This document shows positions 1 through 9,266 of a DNA stretch of 59,313 nucleotides, piece by piece; position 1 is the stretch's first letter; each line of letters begins with the position of its first letter. A model generated the notes under the pieces. That model had not been told where the DNA came from. It searched no databases and saw nothing but the letters and a program-made list of their open reading frames with translations. Source of the DNA: Ligilactobacillus equi DSM 15833 = JCM 10991 (GTDB taxonomy: Bacteria; Bacillota; Bacilli; Lactobacillales; Lactobacillaceae). The stretch spans positions 1 through 59,313 of the forward strand of contig NZ_BAMI01000006.1 in assembly GCF_000615765.1 (NCBI RefSeq), given 5' to 3'. A program made the position numbers and the translations under genes.

Positions 1-180
1 GCACTCTTCGAAGCTGAGTCACTCGTACTTGTTGATCCTGATGTGCTTGCGCTCATCGAAACTGAACCACTCATACTTGTTGATGAGGATGTACTTACGC
101 TCGTTAAAACTGAACCGCTCGTACTTGTTGATGAGGATGTGCTTGCACTCGTTGACTCAGATGCACTTATACTTGCTTCA
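1..180 (-). repeat. 48-bp in-frame tandem repeats in the SRRP gene
   Basis: The motif acttgttgat recurs at positions 27, 75 and 123, an exact 48-bp period. In the minus-strand reading frame this is a 16-residue Ser/Thr unit of the type STSxSTSSSTSTSGSV. The array continues beyond the left edge. It is coding sequence of the second serine-rich region. Confidence 0.85.
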
Positions 181-3161
181 TGTTGACTTTGAGAAGCTGA
201 AATACTTGCAGCTTTAGAAAATTTGGTATTTTTCTTAATAATCTCAGCTTGAAATTCAGAAGCTGCTACTGAGTTTGACTTCGAAACCGAAGTTGCTAGC
301 GAATATTTCTCACTTAAGGATGTACTTTGAGAGAGTTGCGTAGATTCATTTTGTGAACTAGTAATTGAAATACTTATAGAGCGTGAAGTCAAAATTCTTT
401 CCCACGTTGACTGTTGTTGAGATACACTTTTACTATGTGTAATGCTCATCTTGGTACTTATAAATTGGCTATGTGAGACTGCCAAACTATCCGCTTGACT
501 AATAGATTGGCTCAAACTGATTGAATGCCATACTGACACACTATGTGAAAGACTATTAGAAATTTTAACTGACTCACTTGTTGATGTAGCTTGTGAAAGT
601 GAAAGATGCTTACTTTCAGATTTGCTTGTTGCTACACTTTGAGACTGACTTATTAAATCACTAATAGACTGACTTTGACGTAATGATTCATTTATCGAGA
701 CACTTAATCTGTCTAATTCAGATACCGATTGACTCACTTGCTTTTCAGAAAGTGAAGTACTTTGGCTTACGCTTTCGACAATAGCTTCACTTACAGATTG
801 GCTACTACTTTGTCTTTGATAATTTAATAAACTTAAAGAGCCTGATTCTATGGCACTTTGAGCTGCGCTTGCATTCACCTCCGCTAATTCACTGATACTT
901 TTGGAAGCTAATAAACTTTGAAAAGTTTGCATTGAGTGTAATTGACTCAAACTTTCAACTGCAGAAAGCGACTGACTTTCAAATCGAGAAAGACTTTCTT
1001 TGGTTAAGTTACTCTGTGATAAAGAAGCTTTATGTGAAGCAAATTGGCTTTCAATACGACTCATACTTACTAACCTTGCTTGTGCAACACTTTGACTTTG
1101 TACTTGTGAATCTTCTACACTTTCACTCAACGATTCACTAAATGAATCAAGTTTCTGCTTTGAAGTTACTAAAGAGTCCTCGGTACTGTTACTAATCAAT
1201 TGTGAGTATGCCTGGCTTTCTTGCAAGGAGGTCTGTCGTGAATTCAAACGACTCTCATGTTTAGAAGTACTTTCTGAATTCGATAAGCGTACTGAGTCAA
1301 AAACAGAATCGCTCACTAAAATTGAAAGTGATAGGCTATTTTCGTAAGAATCCTCCTGCGATGTTTGTAGACTTTCTCTCAGACTAGTACTTAAGTTTTC
1401 AACCGATTGTAATTGACTATTTTCTAATTCAAATTGTGAATCAACTGTAGATTGGCTGATTGCCACTGAAATTTCTTCTGATTCTGCATTCACAAAGGCA
1501 TTAGCATCCAAATCAGCTGGTCTGGCCATAATCGCACTCAAACCACTTGGACTAGCACCACCATTTTCTCGACCAGTTGTAGCCTGTACATTAGGAAAAT
1601 CGGCATAACCTGCTTGGCATTCTACCACCACATTATTAAAAATATCAGCCATACTAGCCACATTAGTATCTGGAATTGTGGTTGTGAAAGTTACTACTAA
1701 GCCATCAGACATATTAATTTTGTCTGTCGTTGAGAATGCGTTTCCCCAATAACGTCCCGCAAATTGTGCCGCCACGCTGTCATTTCTAACAGTTGTTGTA
1801 TATCCTAAATTTTTTCGTTCAGCTTGACCTGTTTTACTATTGATTTCCATAGTTGTGTACATATCATCAATGTTTTTCAGGTTATTTTGTGAGCTAGCTA
1901 CATCATAAGAAGCTAGGACTTCTCCTGTTTTAGCATTGGTAATTGTAATTGTTGTCGCCTTATCTAAACCGGACATGCTGTTAACATAAAAGCCGAAATA
2001 CTTAAAACCTGTAACTGCATCATAAGTTGCTTTCCAGGTTACAGTATGGGTATCAGGATTTAAATATCCTTGAATATTACTCAACATATGACTGCGGTAA
2101 GCGCTATAGGCATTACCTAAAATATTGCCATTAGAGACAACTTTGAACCCTTTACTTGCCTCTTGACTTTGGTAAAGAGAATTCATAGAATCAATCGTAC
2201 TCAAGGATGCATTACTAGCTCGATAAATACTAGTTGATTCGGAAGTCTTTAAAGAATTTGAGAGAGATTCAGAAACTAAGCGGGAACCGGATTGCTTTAT
2301 TGATTGATAATCTGCCTCACTTTGACTCAGAGATTGACTTAATTCAACCGCACTTTGTGACATGGAAGCCTCTAAGGACAACGAATCACTACTGCTCCAG
2401 GATGCACTGGTCGATTGAGATATTTCTTCATTGTCTAAAGAACTTTCGTACTCAGAAGTACTCACAGACTGAGAACTCAAAATTGACATGAAATCTCGAT
2501 TACTTTCAGAAGCAGAACGTGAGTTAAAATCTAATTGTTCCAGCAATTCTGATTTAGATTTCCTAGCACTCATTGATTGGGAATTTCTTTGTTCTTCATG
2601 TTCACTTACAGATGTAGATGTACTAACCGATTCTGCCATCATTCTTTCTGAAAATGATACACTACCACCGTCATCAACCAACGCTGTTGAGTAAATATGA
2701 GTATGGTTAATGACCTGCGGTGTTGATACTTGACTATTACCTTGAATCATTGACTGACTACCACTATTACTTATGGTATCTGAAATACTGGTAGATTCAG
2801 AATGACTCGCTTGACTTTCGCTTGTTAAATCACTTTCAGAAGTTGAACTTAACTGAATTTGATTTTTCTCAACTAGACCCGTTTGATCGGCTTGAGCAGT
2901 CATAACTGACGCTACTAATGTACCACCAGTAATTAATCCAGCTGTAGTAATACTTCTGAGTGCGATATTTTTAATCTTTTTAACTTCTCCTTGTGTATCA
3001 ACTACAATTTTTTTGGTATCTTGATTAATAGGTGTTACTACCCTAATCAGCCCAATTTGACTTAGTAAAACACGTACCCAGTGTTTCCCTGCTTTATACA
3101 TTTTAGCACGTACTTTTCGATCAGTTTCCTGATAATCGGTGAAAAATTTTTTCTTTTTCAT
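1..3161 (-). CDS. Serine-rich repeat surface adhesin (SRRP), C-terminus outside window
   Basis: Partial gene of at least 1053 codons read from ATG 3161 to the window edge. The N-terminus carries a KxYKxGKxW signal (K20-M-Y-K-A-G-K-H-W28), then a hydrophobic stretch at about 75-95 ending in AQA. This is the hallmark of cell-wall glycoproteins exported by the accessory SecA2/SecY2 system. Serine-rich sequence covers about residues 100-316. A non-repetitive, Gly/Asn/Thr-rich region with aromatic residues follows at about 317-557 and is probably the ligand-binding region. A second long SxS-type repeat runs from about 560 to the edge, where it becomes exact 16-residue units. By family knowledge the missing end should hold more repeats and an LPxTG anchor. 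The accessory Sec and glycosyltransferase genes are not in the window. I cannot assign the binding-region fold or ligand. Confidence 0.88.
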   Translation of the reverse strand, partial: MKKKKFFTDYQETDRKVRAKMYKAGKHWVRVLLSQIGLIRVVTPINQDTKKIVVDTQGEVKKIKNIALRSITTAGLITGGTLVASVMTAQADQTGLVEKNQIQLSSTSESDLTSESQASHSESTSISDTISNSGSQSMIQGNSQVSTPQVINHTHIYSTALVDDGGSVSFSERMMAESVSTSTSVSEHEEQRNSQSMSARKSKSELLEQLDFNSRSASESNRDFMSILSSQSVSTSEYESSLDNEEISQSTSASWSSSDSLSLEASMSQSAVELSQSLSQSEADYQSIKQSGSRLVSESLSNSLKTSESTSIYRASNASLSTIDSMNSLYQSQEASKGFKVVSNGNILGNAYSAYRSHMLSNIQGYLNPDTHTVTWKATYDAVTGFKYFGFYVNSMSGLDKATTITITNAKTGEVLASYDVASSQNNLKNIDDMYTTMEINSKTGQAERKNLGYTTTVRNDSVAAQFAGRYWGNAFSTTDKINMSDGLVVTFTTTIPDTNVASMADIFNNVVVECQAGYADFPNVQATTGRENGGASPSGLSAIMARPADLDANAFVNAESEEISVAISQSTVDSQFELENSQLQSVENLSTSLRESLQTSQEDSYENSLSLSILVSDSVFDSVRLSNSESTSKHESRLNSRQTSLQESQAYSQLISNSTEDSLVTSKQKLDSFSESLSESVEDSQVQSQSVAQARLVSMSRIESQFASHKASLSQSNLTKESLSRFESQSLSAVESLSQLHSMQTFQSLLASKSISELAEVNASAAQSAIESGSLSLLNYQRQSSSQSVSEAIVESVSQSTSLSEKQVSQSVSELDRLSVSINESLRQSQSISDLISQSQSVATSKSESKHLSLSQATSTSESVKISNSLSHSVSVWHSISLSQSISQADSLAVSHSQFISTKMSITHSKSVSQQQSTWERILTSRSISISITSSQNESTQLSQSTSLSEKYSLATSVSKSNSVAASEFQAEIIKKNTKFSKAASISASQSQHEASISASESTSASTSSSTSTSGSVLTSVSTSSSTSMSGSVSMSASTSGSTSTSDSASKS

Positions 3162-3230
3162 ACGATAAAACTTCTTTCTATAAAACTTTTTGACCTTGCA
3201 TCATTTCATTACGCTCAACATATTCTCTTT

Positions 3231-3260
3231 ATTATATAACTTTTTTACAAATATATACAA
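3231..3260 (-). promoter_or_regulatory. Putative sigma-A promoter of the SRRP gene
   Basis: On the minus strand there is a -35-like TTGTAT (3260-3255), an 18-base spacer and a perfect TATAAT (3236-3231), about 70 bases before the ATG. The -35 is a poor match (4/6), which suits an activator-dependent promoter. Confidence 0.55.
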
Positions 3261-3261
3261 G

Positions 3262-3291
3262 ATATTGAGGTTAAAAATATTGAGGTTAAAA
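3262..3291 (-). repeat. Two perfect tandem copies of a 15-bp sequence upstream of the SRRP promoter
   Basis: On the minus strand TTTTAACCTCAATAT occurs twice back to back (3291-3277 and 3276-3262), ending one base before the proposed -35 box. Tandem direct repeats next to a weak -35 are typical of activator binding sites. The regulator is unknown. Confidence 0.6.
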
Positions 3292-3323
3292 TTTTGTATA
3301 AACACAAATTTTTGTACACAACC

Positions 3324-3366
3324 AAAAAAATCAATTTAAGAATCCAAGCTCCGATTCTTAAATTGA
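3324..3366 (-). terminator. Rho-independent terminator after the L,D-transpeptidase
   Basis: A 14-bp perfect stem (3331-3344 with 3353-3366) and 8-base loop are followed on the minus strand by seven U (3330-3324). It lies 55 bases after the stop codon of the L,D-transpeptidase. The stem is AT-rich. Confidence 0.8.
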
Positions 3367-3420
3367 TTAGAAATTATTGAGCATAGTAATTTTTCGCGAG
3401 TCGTTGAAATAACTTTTATT

Positions 3421-4104
3421 CTAGTCTTGAACAACAATCTTAGTTCCAACTGTTAAGTTTTCCATCATCCACCTAGCATCAGCCACCGAAAGGCGTACAC
3501 AACCATGAGAAGCTGGTTGCACGCCAAGTTTCTTGGCCTCAGTTTCATTATAGGAACCATCACTATTAGTCGGTACACTATGGAAAAGGTACTCGCCGTG
3601 ATTCAACCAAGAAACCCAGTAATTGGCACCTTCATTTAACTCAGAGTTATAAAATGAATTACCACGCTCTTGTTGTACATAAAAGGTACCTGTAGGAGTA
3701 TCGCTAACCATTTTACCATTACTATTTTTGCTATATTGCCCCGCAGATGAATACATAGTGTAAACAACTTTGTCACCATCCATCAAATAAGTACGATTTT
3801 TAGAAATTGATACTTTCACCCAAAAATTTTTGAGTTGTCTAACATTGGGATAGTCCTTAGTTTCTGAGGATAAACGCCAATTGATGGGGGTGCGCATCGT
3901 TGAGGACCTAGATTTTTTTGTTACACTAGTCACATTTCGGGAGCTTGAGCTAGCTCGCGCTGACGATGTAGAAGACGATGTTACCTCAACCTTTTCTTCC
4001 TTGATAGCTTGTACAGAACTATTATTACCATCCATCAATTGATAGCTTTCAAACATGGCAAAGACTAAGAATCCTACCAAAATAAATTTTATTAGTCTGC
4101 TCAT
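3421..4104 (-). CDS. L,D-transpeptidase (YkuD family)
   Basis: Protein of 227 residues. It has one N-terminal membrane anchor (about 3-18), a Ser-rich linker (about 40-70) and a C-terminal YkuD catalytic domain ending in SHGCVRL with the nucleophile Cys near residue 202; an upstream LFHSVP motif supplies the conserved His. Enzymes of this family act outside the membrane on peptidoglycan, forming 3-3 cross-links or attaching proteins. An upstream in-frame TTG (4122) exists, but AAAGGG lies nine bases before ATG 4104, so I start there. It is monocistronic, with its own terminator and its promoter side facing the IS relic. The cell-wall role is family knowledge; the substrate is not shown. Confidence 0.88.
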   Translation of the reverse strand: MSRLIKFILVGFLVFAMFESYQLMDGNNSSVQAIKEEKVEVTSSSTSSARASSSSRNVTSVTKKSRSSTMRTPINWRLSSETKDYPNVRQLKNFWVKVSISKNRTYLMDGDKVVYTMYSSAGQYSKNSNGKMVSDTPTGTFYVQQERGNSFYNSELNEGANYWVSWLNHGEYLFHSVPTNSDGSYNETEAKKLGVQPASHGCVRLSVADARWMMENLTVGTKIVVQD

Positions 4105-4213
4105 CAAAAAGTTCCCTTTCAATTATTTTTACAAGCTATATTGTACCCCATTTTCAAGCAATTGTTTTTTAAGTTTCGCTTACAAAATATCAAATTGATT
4201 ATACTCTAATCAC

Positions 4214-4253
4214 AAATAACCTTGTCGCCATTTCAGCAACAAGGTTATTTTTT
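4214..4253 (+). terminator. Terminator-like hairpin next to the IS30 relic
   Basis: A 12-bp perfect stem (4214-4225 with 4239-4250) is followed on the plus strand by a short T-run. No plus-strand gene precedes it, so it may be a leftover of a displaced transcript or of an earlier insertion. Confidence 0.4.
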
Positions 4254-4306
4254 ATATTTTAGGTGGCAAACTGTAAAATTAAGTTAGCCACCTAAAATAT
4301 AAAAAA
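4248..4306. repeat. 24-bp near-perfect inverted repeat spanning the left IS30 end
   Basis: Arms 4248-4271 and 4283-4306 match at 23 of 24 positions across an 11-base loop. The terminal inverted repeat of the IS begins inside this palindrome at about 4267, so DNA outside the element mirrors DNA inside it. Confidence 0.75.
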
Positions 4307-5204
4307 TGCCATAAGCATTTACCGTGTTATCATAAAATAACCAAATAAAACAAATGAAAGGCACGGTAAAGTACTTATGACATTGCACAAATTGTAATAA
4401 ATCACCTTTAAAAAGGAACTCATTTAACGATTCAAGAACGTGAACAAATTCAAGCCTACAAAGGAATGGGCTTATCTAATCGTCAAATCGCTAAGAAGTT
4501 CAATAGGGACCCTCAAACCATTAATAATAAGGTTAAGCGTGGATGGGTAAAAACCACTAAGCAGATACAAAAGAAAGCTAATGGTAAAGAATACCTCTAT
4601 TACAACGAACAATATTACGCAGAAGTTGGATAAATTCATTATGCATCTAATAAATCGCAATGTGGAAGAAAATCTATTTATTGGTCTTTTCCTGAAAACG
4701 TGTATTGGGGCGCAGTATTAATGAACGTCCTGCTTACATTAACAGTCGTTCTGAAATTGGACACTTTGAAATTGATACTGTCGTTGGCAAGAAAGACTCT
4801 ATGGACAACATTTTAATAGTCTTAACTGACCGTTTATCTCGCTATACTATGATTTTTCGTATCAAAGATAAGAGTTCTGAATCCGTTAATAAGAAACTCG
4901 AAGAGTTGAAATCTAGTATGGGTGAAAAAGTGTTCTATCAGATTTTCAAGTCTTTAACCTCAGATAACGGACTAGAATTTTCACGCCTTTAATAAGTTCA
5001 CAGTAACACTTATTATGCGACTCCATACACTGTTCAAATGAGAATGTAATTCGTATTATTAGACGATTTATCCATAAAAGCACTGCCATTTCATCATATA
5101 CTGATGATTACATTCAATTCGTAGAAGATGCAGTCAATGACTTACTCCTTAGAATCAAGAAGTAGCTTTTTGAGATAAAGTAGCTAACTTATATTTGCAG
5201 TTTG
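4267..5204 (+). mobile_element. Decayed IS30-family insertion sequence
   Basis: A relic of about 938 bp. The left end (starting caaactgtaaaattaagtta) and the inverted right end (caaactgcaaatataagtta) agree at 22 of 27 positions, giving terminal inverted repeats. The interior encodes pieces of an IS30-type transposase with deletions and stops. I found no clear target duplication. Confidence 0.75.
4415..5165 (+). pseudogene. IS30-family transposase, degenerate
   Basis: Recognisable pieces in order are an N-terminal helix-turn-helix part (4415-4633, with LTIQEREQIQAYKGMGLSNR) ending at a stop; a DDE-core piece (about 4700-4992) with GHFEIDTVVG and LTSDNG, which hold the two catalytic Asp; and a C-terminal piece (about 5044-5165) with NENVIRIIRRF and a terminal stop. 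The segment between the HTH and the core is largely missing, as is the WERG part expected before NEN. Several frames are used, so no functional protein can be made. Unlike the one-base lesions elsewhere in the window, this is true decay. Confidence 0.85.
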
Positions 5205-5387
5205 AGTTTTATTTTAAATTTTTAATCAAAAAGTTGTAAAGTACTGTCATTTTTTCATAATAATTCCCCCCTGATAACCTTACGACATCTATTCATCCCC
5301 CTAGCAAAAGTTAACTTTTTTCTTCACTAATCTTTCATATCATATCGCTAATCCCTTAATATCAGAATAATGTAATACCGTCAATAA

Positions 5388-5436
5388 CAAAAAAATAGTG
5401 AAAATTCCATTGTAACAATGAAAAATTTCCACTATT
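5388..5436 (-). terminator. Terminator after the GAF-GGDEF gene
   Basis: A stem between 5393-5406 and 5422-5436 is followed on the minus strand by a seven-base U-run (5395-5389). It lies 45 bases after the cyclase stop. The remainder of 5205-5480 shows no gene. Confidence 0.65.
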
Positions 5437-5480
5437 TCATAAAAATTTGGGCTATTTTGCCACACACAACAGCCCTGTAC

Positions 5481-6431
5481 TTAAAATGAATAAGTATTAC
5501 GTGCCTTATTTTTTGCACGATACAAAGCTTCATCAACTTGTTCAAAAACTTTCTTAGCATCTTGACATTCAGCAATCTCCGCAATCCCTACACTTATAGT
5601 AAGTTGTCGAGGTGCTTTAATTTCATGAACCTGATTAATCAAATTTTGGGCAGCTTGTGCCTTAATTTCTCGACTAGTTGGTAAACAAATCACAAAAAAT
5701 TCATCTCCCCCATAACGGAAAATCAGAGATTCTTGGGGTAAACAATCCTTCATGGTGACAACAACCTCTTTAAGAATTTTGTCTCCAGTCAAATGCCCAT
5801 AATGGTCGTTGAACTCTTTAAAGTGGTCAACATCAATTAACATAATATCGGCTGGCATCAAATTACTGGTTAAAATCTCCATGGTTTCATCCATGGAACG
5901 ACGATTATAAACCCCAGTTAAACCATCAGTGATTCCCATCTTCAAGATTCCAAGGTTACCTTCAATCATCTTAGCAGTCTTAGCAATAAACTCCTTAACT
6001 TCAGGACTAATAGGCTCAGACTTATCATCTAAAACGCACACAGTCCCATAAATTTGACCTTCTGGATTGTGAATTGGAAGACCATAATAGTTAGTCAGTC
6101 CCTTCTTAGCCCCTGAAGAATGCCGCCAAATTTCATCCTGATTAGCATCCACAATTTCAACTGCCGCATCCTCTTCAATTACCTTTTGGCAATAAACATT
6201 ATTGTTAATCGGTTGAACAATACTGCCAACTTGATAATATTCATCTCCCCCTGTATTAACAATGATATTTTCCAATCCATTGTAGTTTAGCCTTTTAATC
6301 AAGGCAGCCTTAACCCCTGCAATCTCAGCTAGTAAATCAACAATCGACTGCCATTCAAGGCGAATGCTCTCTGTTAGCTCCAAGCTCCGGTTTTTATCCC
6401 CGAGGCCCACCTTCTTTTCTAATTCATGCAT
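5481..6431 (-). CDS. GAF-GGDEF diguanylate cyclase, soluble
   Basis: Protein of 316 residues with no membrane segment. A GAF-like sensor covers about 20-165. A GGDEF domain follows, with DGLTGVYNRR at its start and an intact active-site loop RYGGDEF near residue 240, so it should make c-di-GMP from two GTP. I see no RxxD inhibitory site before the loop. A longer frame opens at TTG 6464, but AAGGTGG precedes ATG 6431 at a good distance, so I start at 6431. It stands alone between the IS relic and ktrA and has its own terminator. The GAF ligand is unknown. Confidence 0.85.
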   Translation of the reverse strand: MHELEKKVGLGDKNRSLELTESIRLEWQSIVDLLAEIAGVKAALIKRLNYNGLENIIVNTGGDEYYQVGSIVQPINNNVYCQKVIEEDAAVEIVDANQDEIWRHSSGAKKGLTNYYGLPIHNPEGQIYGTVCVLDDKSEPISPEVKEFIAKTAKMIEGNLGILKMGITDGLTGVYNRRSMDETMEILTSNLMPADIMLIDVDHFKEFNDHYGHLTGDKILKEVVVTMKDCLPQESLIFRYGGDEFFVICLPTSREIKAQAAQNLINQVHEIKAPRQLTISVGIAEIAECQDAKKVFEQVDEALYRAKNKARNTYSF

Positions 6432-6517
6432 ACACAAATCCCACCTTGATTTCAATTTCTTCAATCTATAACTTTTAAGATTATTTTAACATAAATAAAT
6501 TACGTTGACGTATGCTT

Positions 6518-7194
6518 TTACTTTCCTTTTTTTAAATATTCTTCTAATCGTTCAATATTTTCAATTCTACCAACTACTGTAATACGGTCATATGGATGGA
6601 TTACATCTTGAGCGTGAGGTCGCTGGTTAACCCGCTTTTCATCGCGACTAATAATTAAAATGACATTGACACCAAAACGGTTGGTTAGGTCTAACTGCTC
6701 CAGAGTCTTATAAAAAAAGTCCTTATTACGTACCACCACATCAGCCAAAGTCAGCATCTTACTTAATTGCAAATAGTTAGTAATATTAGGATGAAGTTGT
6801 TGGTAAACAATTCTTTCAGCAATATCTTTTTCCGGTCGGACAACTAAATCTGCTCCAATTCGATCTAAAACTTTGGCGTGACGTTCGTTTTCTGCCCGAG
6901 AAATAATATGTTTAGCCCCAAGTTCTTTGACAATTAGAGTCGCCATGATACTAGCTTCAACATTACGTCCGATGGAAATATACACGTGATCAAAATCACC
7001 AATAGATAAATCACGCAAAGCTTCCTCATCTTCCGCATCAGCAATCACAGCCCGTAAAACTTTACCTGCAAAGTCATTAATAACTTCTTCATTGTGATCG
7101 ACAATTAAAACATCCTGCCCAGCTTCCAATAAGCTTTCACAAATAGCTGTACCAAATTGTCCCAACCAATTACGGCATAACTTTCTTTAGCCAA
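6518..7194 (-). CDS. ktrA: KtrA potassium-channel regulatory subunit, frameshifted
   Basis: RCK (TrkA-N/TrkA-C) protein of 225 residues once one base is restored. It binds nucleotide and gates the KtrB potassium pore. The start is TTG 7194, overlapping the end of ktrB by 8 bases with GGAGGAG just upstream; it reads MAKESYAVIG. One T is missing near 7165 within the Rossmann glycine motif (expected GLGQFG); after it the frame is open to 6518. The C-terminal RCK_C part carries VVGRIENIERLEEYLKKGK. Operon partner of ktrB. A one-base loss in a short T-run is more likely a sequence error than inactivation. Confidence 0.85.
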
Positions 7195-8530
7195 TCATAA
7201 TCTCCTCCTCTGGATAGTGATATGTCTTTTGTTGTGGTTTAGCATTAAAGATAGAGTACATCACGGTATATAGACCAACCCGTCCGATAAACATTAAAAA
7301 CATAATAATAGCCTGCCCCAAAACATTAAGATTTTCCGTAATTCCTAAAGAAATTCCACTAGTACCAAAAGCTGCCATGACTTCAAAAACTACTAATTGG
7401 AGCTGATCATGTTCTGGCAAAGTTTGAGTTTTGGTTAAAATCAAAACCGCTAAAAACATCAAGGTTAGGGACACAAAAATCAATGTTAAAGCACGGTTAA
7501 TATTTTCCATAGTAAAGCGCCGATGAGCAAAAGTCGTTTCGGCTTTTCCCCGTAAAGTAGCTATACTTTGCATCGCTAACAAACCAACCGTCGTAGTTTT
7601 AATTCCTCCGGCCGTTGAACCTGGTGTTCCCCCAATAAACATCAAGATAGCAGTAAAACTTAAACCAGCCGCACTAATATTATTATAAGGTAAAGCCACT
7701 AAACCAGCCGTCCGTGGTGTAATTGCCATAAAAATGGTATTAAATATCCGGTCTTTAAAATCCAAGCGATTTGCAAACTGAGCCAAGTTATTCTCCGTAA
7801 TGAAGTAAGTAAGCACAGAAACCCCAAAAAGGACTAAACCTGTAGTCAAGGATAATCGCGTGTGTAACGATAGTTTCTTCTTGCGAGGATAGGCTAACAA
7901 ATCCTTGGTAACTAAAAAACCAAAAGAACCCGCTAAAATTAACAAGGCAAAAACCACTAAGAGATAAGTATCAGTAGCAAAATCTTGGAGGCTATTACCA
8001 AACAAGTCAATACCAGCATTACAAAAGGCCGAAACCGCATGAAAAATACTAAACCATAACCCCTTAGCAAAACCATAGCGAGGCCAAAAATCAATTAACA
8101 GTAGCAAAACTCCCATCAATTGAATCAAAAAAGACATCCGTAAAACCAAATAGACGACATCAAACTGGGAGGCACTTTTCAAACTCAAAGATTCTTGGGT
8201 GAGTAGTTTAGTTGAAACCCCAATTCTTTGGCGGGCTAACATGAAACCTAGTACAGCAAAAGACATGAAGCCCAAACCACCAATTTCAATTAAAAATAAG
8301 AGCACCGTTTGCCCGAAAAGCGACCAATAAGTCGCCGGATTTACAATAGCGAGTCCTGTCACACAGGTCGCGCTGGTTGCGGTGAAAAAAGCCGTCATAA
8401 AACCCGCACTCTTCCCCGAGGTAGTCGCAATCGGCAACATCAAAAGAGTAGTCCCTATCAAAGCGATGACGATAAAACCACCGGTTAAAAATTTTGGAAA
8501 GGAAATTTTCCATTTCCCAATTTCAAGCAC
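7187..8530 (-). CDS. ktrB: KtrB/TrkH-type potassium uptake pore
   Basis: 447-residue membrane protein with about ten hydrophobic segments and the four pore-loop repeats of the SKT superfamily, including TSATCVTGL, AFCNAGIDL, GGTPGSTAGGIKTTT and FGTSGISLG. These are the selectivity-filter regions that take up K+ (with Na+ coupling in known Ktr systems). The start is GTG 8530 with GAGG eight bases upstream. ktrA follows directly and overlaps, as expected for the KtrAB complex. Confidence 0.93.
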   Translation of the reverse strand: MLEIGKWKISFPKFLTGGFIVIALIGTTLLMLPIATTSGKSAGFMTAFFTATSATCVTGLAIVNPATYWSLFGQTVLLFLIEIGGLGFMSFAVLGFMLARQRIGVSTKLLTQESLSLKSASQFDVVYLVLRMSFLIQLMGVLLLLIDFWPRYGFAKGLWFSIFHAVSAFCNAGIDLFGNSLQDFATDTYLLVVFALLILAGSFGFLVTKDLLAYPRKKKLSLHTRLSLTTGLVLFGVSVLTYFITENNLAQFANRLDFKDRIFNTIFMAITPRTAGLVALPYNNISAAGLSFTAILMFIGGTPGSTAGGIKTTTVGLLAMQSIATLRGKAETTFAHRRFTMENINRALTLIFVSLTLMFLAVLILTKTQTLPEHDQLQLVVFEVMAAFGTSGISLGITENLNVLGQAIIMFLMFIGRVGLYTVMYSIFNAKPQQKTYHYPEEEIMIG

Positions 8531-8601
8531 TTTTCTCGCCTCATTTCATTAATTTTCCTCAATTATAACATATTATCATTTTCAAACTGCTTAAATTGTA
8601 T

Positions 8602-8636
8602 AAAAAATACGATAGGCTACACCACCTATCGTATCT
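8602..8636 (-). terminator. Terminator of the pyr operon
   Basis: A 9-bp perfect stem (8608-8616 with 8625-8633) is followed on the minus strand by six U. It sits 12 bases after the pyrE stop and marks the end of the nine-gene operon. Confidence 0.85.
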
Positions 8637-8647
8637 CCCAATATCTT

Positions 8648-9266
8648 TTATTTAAGCCAAGCCGCCGGATCTTGACGCCACTGTTCTAAGACTTCTTCTT
8701 GATCCGCACTAATATAGTTCGCTTCAATGGCTGCCTTTATTAATTCTTGGTAACCGGTTAAAGTCGTAAATTCTACCCCAGCTTGGGCAAAATTTTCATC
8801 GGCTGCGGGTAATTGATAGGAGAAGATACCGGCAACCCCGATAACATCGGCATCTTCTTTACGTGCAGCCGCAACAGCTTGGAGGACTGAGCCACCCGTT
8901 GAAATTAAGTCATCAATCAAAATCGTCTTCTGACCAGGCTTTAATACCCCTTCAATCTGCCGGCCAGTTCCATGGTCCTTGGGCTTACTGCGGACATAAA
9001 CCATCGGTAAATCTAATTCTTGAGCAATCCAGGCAGCATGAGGAATGCCTGCCGTAGCAGTTCCGGCAATAACTTCAACTTGAGGCCACTTTTCCTTAAT
9101 AACTTGAGCTAAACCCTTGGCAATCGCTTTTCTAACTTCAGGATAAGAAATCGTTAAACGGTTGTCACAGTAAATAGGACTCTTAATTCCCGAAGCCCAA
9201 GTAAAGTTCTTGCGGTGATAATTTGACAGCTTTAATATCTAATAAACTTTTGGCGATTATTTGCAT
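8648..9266 (-). CDS. pyrE: Orotate phosphoribosyltransferase PyrE, frameshifted
   Basis: It converts orotate and PRPP to OMP, the fifth step to UMP. ATG 9266 shares one base with the pyrF stop. The reading is [10 protein letters not shown]... to a break near 9210, then FTWASGIKSPIYCDNR and on to 8648. The PRPP-binding motif TILIDDLISTGGS is intact. Two bases are missing before FTW (EPFTW expected); restoring them gives 206 residues, the normal length. It is the last gene of the pyr operon. Confidence 0.88.

Noticed and set aside
1-180. Regular 48-bp repeats resembling a CRISPR array
   Set aside because: There are no unique spacers; the repeats are contiguous and in frame with the Ser-rich protein.
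29-2694. Several plus-strand open frames of 60-85 codons over the adhesin
   Set aside because: They are antisense to the repeat-rich SRRP gene and have no ribosome sites or family resemblance.
4472-4660. Minus-strand open frame of 62 codons inside the IS30 relic
   Set aside because: It is antisense to the recognisable transposase HTH piece.
8286-8513. 75-codon minus frame within ktrB
   Set aside because: It is an out-of-frame shadow of the ktrB membrane segments.
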